From: Nemophila menziesii
Taxonomy: Eukaryota > Streptophyta > Magnoliopsida > Boraginales > Hydrophyllaceae
Assembly: GCA_029959085.1 (NCBI GenBank)
Contig: JARWIR010000047.1
Location: 4,960,001-5,024,000 of the forward strand
Length of the DNA stretch: 64,000 nucleotides
Direction of reading: 5' to 3'
Shown: piece after piece, positions 54,950 through 64,000 of the stretch
Layout of the letters: each line of letters begins with the position of its first letter
Position numbering within the stretch: the stretch's first letter is position 1
Notes under the pieces: generated by a model
Databases searched by the model: none
The model's input: only the letters and a program-made list of their open reading frames with translations
Told to the model about the DNA's origin: nothing
Position numbers and translations under genes: made by a program

Positions 54950-56008
54950 GAGATGGAAGAAACCATTGCTTCATCTAGTAATCCTATTTCTCAGGATTCT
55001 CAACCTAAGAGAAGCGCTAGAGGTTTAGTTCCTCGTCTTCGATTTAAAATCGAAGGAGAAGTCTTTATGATAACTCCACAAGACGAAGAAGAACCTCGAT
55101 CATATAATGAAGCATTCTCATGTCCTGCTAAGAATGCATGGAAGAAAGAAATGGAAGAAGAAATGGAGTCGATGAAGAAAAGTCAGGTATGGGAACTGGT
55201 TAATCTCCTGAAAAGACGTAAGGGAATAAATGGGTTCTCAAAATAAAGAGGAAACCTGACAATTCTAATGACAGGTATAAAGCTCGCTTTGTAGCGAAAG
55301 GCTATACTCAACGGGAAGGAATAGATTTTGAGGAAATTTTTCTCCTGTTGTTAGATTTACCGCAATACGACTTATTCTAGCTATTGTGGCGCATCTCGAT
55401 CTGGAGTTGCACAAATATAAAGGATGTTAAAACTACATTTCTAAATGGAGATTTAGAAGAGGTTATTTTCATGGAACAACCTTCAGGTTTCGTTGCAAAA
55501 GATCAAGAGAATAAAGTATGTAGATTGTTAAAATCAATATATGATCTTAAGCAAGCCTCAAGACAGTGGAATTTGAGATTTCATGAAGTCATTTCATCAA
55601 ACGGATTTGAGATGATAAGTGAAAATCACTGTGTTTATGTTAAATGTTCCAAGATATTTTGTGATCTTATCTCTATATGTAGATGACATCCTATTAATAG
55701 GGGATGATAAAGAATTTATTCAAGCTAATAAGGAGTAGCTAGCTTCTCAATTTGATAGGAAATATATGGGAGAAGCAAATTATATTCTTGGTGTTAAGAT
55801 TAGTAGAGATATGTCTAGAGGACTATTATCTTTGTCTCAAGAACCTTAAATCATGAATATAATTGAGCGCTTTAGACATATGTTATGTGGTAGATTTAGT
55901 TAGTCATTTTTAATTGAACCCAAGACAAGAAAATCTGAAAGCTGTTAAAAAGATATTGAGATATCTAAAAGGCACTATGGATCATGCCTTATGCTTTCGA
56001 TGAAATAG
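54950..56008 (+). pseudogene. Copia reverse transcriptase and RNase H start, decayed
   Basis: Readable motifs in shifting frames: AFSCPAKNAWKKEMEEEMES, YKARFVAKGYTQREGIDFEE, then TFLNGDLEEVIFMEQPSGF, DLKQASRQWNLRFHEVI, the catalytic YVDDILLIGDD (about 55674-55710) and MGEANYILGVKISRD. From about 55935 LKAVKKILRYLKGTMDHAL marks the beginning of RNase H. At 56008 the coding sequence is interrupted by the solo LTR and resumes at 57527. Confidence 0.85.
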
Positions 56009-56013
56009 ATTAC

Positions 56014-57521
56014 TGGTGGGGGCAAAAGTGTGATAAAATAATAGATAAATAAAGGTAATAATAAAGATTCACACACCTTTGAGAACCACGGAACTCACTG
56101 CAAGTATCACAGATCGTTTGCAAGTTTTAATGATAAGTCAAGTTCGTTCGCAGGGATTGTATCCGTTAGATCTAATTGTGTTTAACAGGCGTAGATGAAT
56201 TTAGATGTTTTAAAATAAAATATAAAAAGATAAACTAATATGAATAACTATCTGATGAGAAATAACAAATACGAATGCTGAAAATTAAATATGAATGTAA
56301 GTCTACTAGATCAGGGTCACTAATATGAGTCTATTTTACTAAGTTGTTATTCAAACTTGTCACATATTAAGAATTATATATTAACCAGGATTTTAAATTC
56401 TACCTAGCCTTTTCTAGGCTTAGGAGCAACCTCTCCACTACTAGGGATTCCTAAGTAATGATTGGTGATTAAATCAAACCTTAATGGCTATCTAGTTAGG
56501 CAAGGGATCAAAACTAGACGATTATGTGGTGTTGTCAATAACTAAGAATAATCCTAAGATTGGCCAAATCTAAGGTGTAACAATAAGTCAAAACACATAA
56601 TAACAATATACGCCAAGCTCAATCAAGTAAAATAACAAATAGTATTTCTGAATTGAAGACCAAAAAATAACCTACCAATTAAAAGTAAATTTACAGAATA
56701 AAAGATTAGAAATATGGTTGAGAATAGATCTATAGCTAATTACTCTAAATATAGAGAAGGTGAGATGTAGAAGAGGAGTTTGTCACTCTCCAACTTCTTC
56801 TTCTTGTCTTCCTGTATAGGTCAGCTTGCTCCTTAGATGAATAGCTTGATTCTAAGGAAATATTAATGTAAAGGACTAAGCTATTGTTTATAATTTAAGC
56901 TAATGTTTAGAACTGAGCAAGGACATGTTTACAATGATAAGAGGGTGTATTTATAGGTATCTTGGAAGCCCTAATTCGTTTTCTTGAAGGAGAAGTAAGT
57001 GGTGGACTCCAAGCCCAACTTAACCCTAAAAACATGAAATCAGGTCCGATCTTCTTTTAGCTCTAACAGCTTCAATATTCATTCGTTTGACGCGTATGAA
57101 TATACCAAATTGATCGTCTCGGAAAGCTCTTCAACTTTTCTCTTGACCGTTTCTCCAAATTCCACACTGTTTTTGAGATATAAGCTGATTTGTGGTCGTA
57201 GGTGCAGAAATTCAGGATTAAGGCAGCTTTTCCTTTTCCATATTTTTAGCTTTTGTTTCCTTATCTCCAATTACCATGCTTATCTCTTTCCATATGTTGT
57301 AGTATTTGACTTGGAATCTAATTAATCTCCATAATTATCTTTAAAGCTTCACACTAAATAAATAATTAAACCCAATATGCTCTAAAAATATTATTTTACT
57401 AAATCAAGACTCAAAATAGGAAAGTGTAGCATTTCTCAAGAAAATCGACTATAATGACTTCTAAATCACTAAAAATGATGTCTCATCCTAATATAAATCT
57501 ATCACAAATGAGGAGACATCA
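56014..57521 (-). mobile_element. Gypsy solo LTR inserted in copia pol
   Basis: 1508 bp, TGGTGGGGGC...GGAGACATCA on the plus strand (TGATGTCTCC...CACCA in element sense). It is flanked by the 5-bp direct repeat ATTAC at 56009-56013 and 57522-57526. It is the same family as 42613-44151, sharing the gatcgtttgcaagttttaat region, a TATA box at 56948-56955 and the terminal hairpin. No internal region is present, so it arose by LTR-LTR recombination after a full insertion. Confidence 0.93.
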
Positions 57522-57526
57522 ATTAC

Positions 57527-57994
57527 ACCTAGAAGGATATATTACGCTATTAGGGGTAGTGATATATATGGGGGTAAATCTACCTCAGGTAATGTATTCA
57601 TGTTGAATAATTGCGCAATTTCTTGAAGTAGCAAAAAACAAACCTGTTTAATTTTTTTGTCCACAATGGAAGCTGAGTTTGTAGCATGCTCAGCTGTGGT
57701 TCCAGAGGCTGTTTGGTTAAAAAAGGTTATTTTGAACATTTAGGATTCTCAAGAGATAGTAGAAGTTCCGTTATTATACATTGTGATAGTCAAGCTGAAA
57801 AGGCTTGTGTGAAAACTCCTAAGTATCATAATATGACCAAACACATTGATATAAAGTATAATGTTGTTAGATATATTATTGCACAAAAGGATGTTGATTT
57901 GCAATTCATACACACACGCAATATGCTTGCTGATCCATTCAAAAAGGATATCCCAAGGGATATATTTATGGATATGTTAAATCTATATGATTAA
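57527..57994 (+). pseudogene. Copia RNase H, 3' part
   Basis: Continues from 56008: LEGYI, GSDIYGGKSTSGNVFMLNN, SSKKQTC, STMEAEFVACSAVVPEAVWL, then in the frame 57686-57994 IIHCDSQAEKACVKTPKYHN, MTKHIDIKYNVVRYIIAQKD and IHTRNMLADPFKKDIP. Family hallmarks (STMEAE, TKHIDI.YH..R, T..M.AD) are clear. The terminal stop is at 57992-57994. At least two frame changes. Confidence 0.88.
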
Positions 57995-59300
57995 CCAAGA
58001 AATAATTATGAATATTGCGAGTTTATGTGCATTCATGTATATATTTTCATTAGTATGTTTATTTAACTGTTTATTTTAATAATATCATGTTTGATATATA
58101 TTCTAATGCGTGTAATTTTTAATGTATGTATGTCCTATAGACTGAGATTGGCCCTATCACACGGGCAATCACCTTTGGCACAAGAAGTGCGTAAAGATGA
58201 GACCGACTCATAGTAGTGAAGAATCCATAAGATAACTTGAGTTAAGATAGACACCTTAACTAAGTGTTAAGATGATATCATAAACATGGATGAACTATGT
58301 TAAGCTTATATTATGATCGAACTAGAATCCCACTATCTACTTAGTCTATAAGAGCCAGATATGAGTTGCTTGATTGATTTCATAGAAGGGTTGATCAATC
58401 GAAGAATTCATCTTAGGCAACGAGACTTGTCTAATTATGTATTTGTATGGTATTAATGAAATTGTGACATACAATTAGAGCTATATGAATAATACCATAG
58501 CACGTGTGTCATACCACGTGTGCTTTCGACCAGAAGGAAGTGAAGAGTCGATCCCTGTTTCTTCATTGTGTGATGCCTTTAAAATTGTGCCCTTATTACT
58601 TTTGACTATGTCTTGATATTTTGATTAGGTGTATGCTACTTTGAACATACTACCAATGATCATGAATGATTCGGTCTAATGGGGTATGTTTGGGAAAGCA
58701 ACCTAATCAATGTAAAAGGATATAAGTGTAAAGGGAAGACTAAAATTCTGTATCAAAGTGTGTGCTTGCGAGTACCGACCATGTAAGTCAATTTGGACCA
58801 TAACATGATAGTGAGATACGTGAAGTTATGTCAGTGAACTCTTTTGATCACATAAACGATGTGATATAAATTTAAAGGGGTCAGAGTTACTGAATATGAT
58901 ACACCAAATTATTAGTTTGGGGTACTACAAGATACGTAAGGAATGAGGTTTCATTTGAGCAACTATATACCCTAACAGGTTATTAGTAATGTATGCTCAT
59001 ATACTTGTCGGTCGCACGACCTATTTTGTCAAGTAGATGAATTATTCTAGAAATGTGTATATGAGAAGATTTGAGAAATATTGATGTATGGTGCATTGAA
59101 ATGCATATATCTAAAGGGAATGATTGTAACTCCATCATGTGAGAGTGGGAGAATGAAAGAAATAAGAAATTATTTTTATCCCATGTCACCCATGATGGGA
59201 AAGACATGAGCATAACTTCCCAATTTGATGGTTGAGGAAGTGGAACAAGTCAAGAAAGTGGGAGAGCAGTTTATTTACATGCAATAAACCAACTCTCCAG
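57995..59300. other. Copia 3' flank, no gene seen
   Basis: About 1.3 kb with no open frame of note. A purine run 'gagagtgggagaatga' at about 59140-59155 and another 'agaaagtgggagag' near 59255 resemble polypurine tracts, so the copia 3' LTR may begin near 59151, but no matching 5' LTR was found to prove it. Confidence 0.4.
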
Positions 59301-59303
59301 CTC

Positions 59304-59312
59304 TATAAATAG
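59304..59312 (+). promoter_or_regulatory. TATA box, possibly of a copia 3' LTR
   Basis: TATAAATAG in the context 'ctctataaatagagcc', followed by a CA-rich 5' leader-like sequence. It is a strong consensus plant TATA box. Ownership by the copia LTR is inferred from position only. Confidence 0.5.
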
Positions 59313-59456
59313 AGCCTTTCTTTCTCACAAAAACAAAACACAACAACACAGACAATCAACATCTAACAAGCGTACAATATTTCTCTCCAAATCAATAACA
59401 CACCATAGATACTTCTGAGACATTTAGGTGGTGAAAACAAAGAGTTTAGTTCTAGT

Positions 59457-59512
59457 AATTAAACTTACGTCCAGATAGCAGAAGCAATATTCATAATTAA
59501 ACTTACGTCCAG
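59457..59512 (+). repeat. 18-bp direct repeats
   Basis: AATTAAACTTACGTCCAGA occurs at 59457 and again about 39 bp downstream, with related 'ttagttctagtaatt' copies around them. Looks like small local duplications. Confidence 0.7.
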
Positions 59513-59730
59513 ACATTTGTTTGATTAAACTTAAACTTAGTTCTAGTTCTAGTAATTTATTCAGCATTTTTAACCTCCTCTCTTCTTATTCCAAAACCCT
59601 GCACGCTCTGATTTTCTTCTCTACCCTTATCTGAAAGTCACCACTTTCATATTCTTCCTTCAAAAACCTATTTCTAAGTCATTAAAATAACCCATCTCCA
59701 CCAGTCTATATTGCTCTATCAAGCCTCACC

Positions 59731-60836
59731 ATGCCTCCAATGAAAGAGGGTGCTTCATCCTTCTAGAGAAAGAACACCATGAGCTCTTCAAGCAGACCCA
59801 CTCCTCCTCACAGTTACAATCCACTCGATGTCAAACCGGTAGAAAAATCCTCACTTTGGACTTTGTTAATGGTACAAGCTTCTATACGTTCATTCAGTTT
59901 CAAGGTTTAATCAATAGTTTTTTTTTAAAATAATTCTATTTTAAGCTTGTTTATGATTGTGAAACTACTTGCACTTCGTCTAAACTTAGTAATAAAGCCA
60001 TTAAAATCACTGAGTCCTTTTTAGCCTCCTTTTTTCAATTTAAAAAAAGTGTTTTGATAGTTTTTGGAATGTTAGGTGGGGTAGTCTTGATGTGGACCTT
60101 ATTCATGTGTTACATTTTTCATGGAGCTCACCTATTCAGTCTCGCATCAAATGCTTGAAAAGTTGATAACTTTTTTCTCGATTTTTAAATCGCATATAAA
60201 ATTGTTTTACATGGTCTTTTTTTACGGAAAAACACGATGTTGTGATTTCCCCTTACGAAACTTACATTTTGTATCTTTTTTTGATTTTGAGCAAATAAAC
60301 TTTTTGGTCATTATGATTAAAATGATGAATATTTGCCCCCAAAACGCTCTTATTGTCCACTACAGTTTAGCTCTCTCCTCTATTTTTTAAAACCTTGGTC
60401 TTAATCTCTCTCTTTCGTAAACAAACTTTTTTAATCCAAATTGAATTTTTGACTATAAAGTCGTTAGAAAAAAAGTTTGTTATCTACCATAATGAGGTTA
60501 TCCCTGAGAAATACCTCAAACATTTAGGGGATGAAGAACTTATTTCTAGTATCAAAACTTCTTCCTCTCATTTCAAGGGTAGTCCCGTTCCGCCCTCCTC
60601 CGATGGGTAATGAGCCAATCCATAAGCCTTCTACAAATTACCATTCCTCTCACTTATCAAGTCTTGAAGCCATATTAAACTAATTCATAAATTTCGTGGA
60701 AGGTAAGTTCGAGGTTCTAGAAAAAAAGATTGAAAACCTTATAGACGACGTATGATGTATGAGAAGCGAAGTGTCATGCATTAGTCAATCTCTCGGTCAT
60801 CGTTCACGAAGCCGCTCTCCCCGTGAATATTATTAA
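59731..60836 (+). pseudogene. Decayed ORF with hydrophobic end, origin uncertain
   Basis: Begins MPPMKEGASSF, then a stop, then SSSRPTPPHSYNPLDVKP and, in another frame, LDFVNGTSFYTFIQFQGLIN. A segment at 60395-60610 reads VIYHNEVIPEKYLKHLGDEE. The end reads FVEGKFEVLEKKIENLIDDV and SQSLGHRSRSRSPREYY, followed by a stop and a hydrophobic run (VADVVVIVLSLGYLTFVL). The plan (low-complexity start, coiled-coil-like segment, hydrophobic end) resembles third ORFs or envelope-like ORFs of plant retroelements, but I recognise no specific family. Many stops and frameshifts. Confidence 0.35.
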
Positions 60837-63774
60837 GTTGCGGATGTTGTTGTTATAGTTTTATCTCTTGGTTATCTCACGTTTGTTTTGTTTTTATTGT
60901 ATCTCTATGTACATTTTTTAGTACTCTCTTGTTTAGTTGTAATTGTGTTTGTTATGAATGTTTCATGATTTGGTTTTATCTAGCTTTAATAGCTTGAGAC
61001 ATCTAACAGAAAAACTTTAATAGTTTGAGACATCTAACGGATAAATAAACTTGTAATAGTTGTGTTGGGAAGAGGTAAGAAATTTCACATCAATAAGCTC
61101 TCTCTTATACCCAACTTTCTACCTTTGGCCAGTAGACTCATCGGGTTTATGTTCTTATACAACAGTCAAAATCCAATGTGACATGTGACCGCTATATAAC
61201 GGTTACCACTGGCTAGACGGGCACCGGTATGCCAGTCTGATTTTGAAAAGTAAGCTTGAAATGATTGTTAAAGTGAGTTAAAATTCATTTATATATATAT
61301 AAGAAAATGTGTTAAGTGTAATGCATTATTTTTGGGATATTAAAATACTATATGAAAAATATGAAAATAAGATTAAAAGGACGTTAAGCCAACAAACATA
61401 TATTCATGTAATTTAATTATGAATTCAGTATGGTCCACAAATATTAAAAACCTAAAGATTGCATATAATATTGTGGGTTGAGTCAAAATTTAACATATGA
61501 CCATTTTTGCTTGAGCTCAGGGCTCTTGTAGTATAGATGTTTCCAGAAAAATAATTAATAATCAAATTTAAAATAATAAAATAAAGTATGCGAAAACTAA
61601 ATTAATTCTGTACATTAGAATCTAAATATATGACATTCAAATAAGATCAAGATAATTCAAATATTTACATTACCATCTTGTAAAAATTTATATAATAATT
61701 ATTATGTTTTAGTATTATATGCACTAATATTATAATTTATGGGGTTTATTATCATACTGTTATTTATTAATACTCAAACATGTGTTTAATATTTGCTAAC
61801 TCTTTTTGATGGTTAATGGAGTTCATTATCATACTATTTTTTTTTGTTAATATTTTAACTCAGACATATAACAAACTGAAAGCGAACGAATGGGCCCATG
61901 TATATTGATTCATTTAAAGCGCTACGTAATAATTAAATTAGTATTTTTAATATTTTTTGACAAATTATTTGTCAAATTACGTACTTAATATCTCTCTTCA
62001 AATATCTATCTAATATGTATTAGATTAACAATGAAACATATTTTGTCGATGTACCCTACCAAAGAAGATTATGGCTAGCTATTTTGATATCAAGCCTAAT
62101 ATATCAGACAAAGAAATTCTATTGACTAACTACAAATATTTAATAGAAGGGGTGTATTCATAATTTCGGGGTTTATAGGAGAAGTTTAGGTACCGCAGGC
62201 ATGTAATAAATATATTCGCGAACCAAGATAATATTTTGAGAAATCTAGGGATAGTTAATATTCTAGACACTCCCTGGTACATAGAAAATAGTCTAAGAAC
62301 TAATCAAGTACATAACCATAATTTAAGGGAGCCAATGACTAATTTTTTATTCACTTACTATTTATTTAATTTGTTAACAAACCCCTCAAATAAGGGTGGT
62401 TCTCCCCAAGACCAAGTAATAGAATGATTATAGTTTGTAACTTTTTCATATATGATTCTCACTCAAGTAGTAATATAAACTAAATTATGAATTTTGTACA
62501 CTCAATTATGATTTTTTTAATTAAATTTTGTCCAATTACATTCATGTATGGGGCATATTCTAATTATTATACAAACAAAACTTATATAAATTAAAATTAT
62601 AGAAGGTATATTTTATCTGATTACCTTCATGTAAGGGACATATTCATTATTATAGTTAGAAAATTCAGTAGAGATAGGAACTAGAATTTTATGCTGATAA
62701 ACTTCTAGATCACTATTGGTGTGGTGTTGTTTTTAGGATATAATGACCTATAGTGATATTTTTGTCAACCAAATTGGCCATTTGTACTCAAACATTATTC
62801 TAAATAATATCATGCAATGATAGATAATCATTTATAAATAAAAAATTATACACTTGTTTATAAATTTATGCGAAGGATATGTAAAATCAACATATTGAAA
62901 CTAATTTTTTGACAGAAAAAGTGGCTATGACAAATGATAAATTTTAGTAATAACAATTAGAAGTTAATAATCAAGTTAAAATTTTGTACCTTTATTATAG
63001 TATTTGAATTTGAAATGTCATTATCAACAATTATATCATATTATATTTTAAATTGGAGAAAAAGAATAAATTTATAATTAATAAATATTTAATTATATTT
63101 TATTATTGAACTTTATATAAAATATGAGGTACTCCCCAAATTGACCATGAACTATATGTTAATTATAAATTTGTTAATCAAATTTCTAAATACATCCGGG
63201 TAGTCCTCAAACTTTTTTTACCATACTTAGTCCATAAATAAATTTTTACCATTTTGTCAACAAGAAAAAAAGTACATTTTCAACTATTAAAAGTAAAATT
63301 TCCCTAAATGTCCGTTCTAAAGAAGACTGGATGCTTTAATTCATTGAGAACAAATGCATGATTTAGGACCTATATTTCCATTTTTATATTTCCATTTTAG
63401 AAAATTTCATGCAATTTTAGCATAATATAGTCATTAAGTACAAAAATTTCGATTAACAACTATAAATTCTTAAATTCTCGAGTACCATATTTGTATAACG
63501 ACATTCTCAATTACCAAATTACCATTTGCTAAATAGTATATAGTGATGCATTAACCTTAAATTAAAGTATAATAAAATAGAATCATGCAACTATGGTGGC
63601 AGCTAGAGTTTTTGGGATTTATAAGGGGTGGTTACCCGACTATGTATGTTCCAATTACACCGATTATTTCTTCACTATAACCATAATATAACATCCCTCG
63701 TTTCATTCTCTATGAGGATTAAAACACCTAGATCGATGTAATTATAATAAACCGGTTATCTTGACGTGACAACT
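60837..63774. other. AT-rich intergenic DNA, no gene seen
   Basis: Long AT-rich stretch with only short chance frames. The one distinctive item is a GC-richer patch at about 61205-61240 (tggctagacgggcaccggta) that recalls the palindrome-bearing spacer of element B. Confidence 0.5.
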
Positions 63775-64000
63775 TGATGTCTCCTTAATTGTTCTTATTT
63801 TTGACCCTTAGGAGACATCATTTTTGGTGTTTATTTAATCATTTCGATAGACTTTTGGACTAAATATGCAATAATATGATTTTCCTCTTTTATTTCTAGC
63901 ATTTTTGATTTATTAAGCTTTTGCGCGTAATATTGGTATTTTTAGTGAAGATTTTACAGGTTTTAGATGTTAGATAGAAGAGGAATCCGTGGAGAAAGTC
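63775..64000 (+). mobile_element. Start of a gypsy LTR, cut by window end
   Basis: Begins TGATGTCTCCTTAATTGTTC and follows the reverse complement of 45715 downward at high similarity to the last base. It is the first 226 bp of an LTR of the same family as 44152-45715, in the opposite orientation. Whether it is a 5' LTR, 3' LTR or solo LTR cannot be told from this window. Confidence 0.85.

Noticed and set aside
59140..59560. Definite copia 3' LTR
   Set aside because: A polypurine-like run and a TATA box are present, but no second LTR copy or primer binding site was found upstream of gag to confirm the boundaries.
60121..60390. 89-codon plus-strand frame as a separate small gene
   Set aside because: It is one piece of a larger decayed reading frame with frame changes, and no domain is evident.
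62236..62427. 63-codon plus-strand frame in the right-hand AT-rich DNA
   Set aside because: Short, no homologous copy in the window and no recognisable motif; chance length for this region.

Overview
The window looks like an accessory, repeat-dominated stretch of a flowering-plant nuclear genome, probably a dicot. It is AT-rich and holds spliced (GT-AG) gene fragments, Ty3/gypsy and Ty1/copia LTR retrotransposons, tRNA-Asp-type primer binding sites, short inverted-repeat elements and (GAA)n microsatellites. I see no intact host gene, no tRNA or rRNA gene and no CRISPR array. The species cannot be named from the sequence alone.

Left part, 1-40183: one locus amplified in tandem in several formats. 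The base unit (about 5 kb, copies between 24.2 and 40.2 kb) is a spacer plus a dead, intron-bearing gene. That gene resembles the plant CHZ-domain (HIRIP3/DEK-like) histone chaperone family and ends in an acidic tail encoded by a (GAA)n tract. A second format (about 7.4 kb, 12.4-22.8 kb) keeps only the 5' half of that gene. Its 3' half is replaced by a minus-strand block holding exons of a plant YTH-domain m6A-reader (ECT-like) gene, a gypsy gag start, a tRNA-Asp-type primer binding site and a degenerate LTR of about 1.6 kb. A third format (about 4.0 kb, 2.2-10.3 kb) is the second with about 3.3 kb of spacer lost. Two of its copies are nearly identical and meet inside the LTR, which points to recent unequal crossing-over.

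Middle part, 40184-51140: two truncated Athila/Tat-like Ty3/gypsy elements on the minus strand, head to tail. One keeps its 5' LTR, primer binding site, gag and the start of protease, and is cut off inside the tandem unit at about 40183. The other keeps RNase H and integrase, a spacer with GC-rich palindromes, an open third ORF, a polypurine tract and a 3' LTR. The two LTRs abut at 44151/44152.

Right part, 51141-64000: an unidentified 169-codon broken reading frame; a decayed Ty1/copia polyprotein (52711-57994) split by a 1508-bp gypsy solo LTR with a 5-bp target duplication; a decayed ORF of uncertain origin (59731-60836); a largely featureless AT-rich stretch; and, at 63775, the first 226 bp of another gypsy LTR, now on the plus strand and cut by the window end.

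No functional pathway is encoded here. The interest lies in how the locus was built: repeated amplification of an already dead chromatin-factor gene, captured antisense pieces of an RNA-modification reader, reading-frame switching in expanding (GAA)n tracts, fold-back duplications and nested retroelements.
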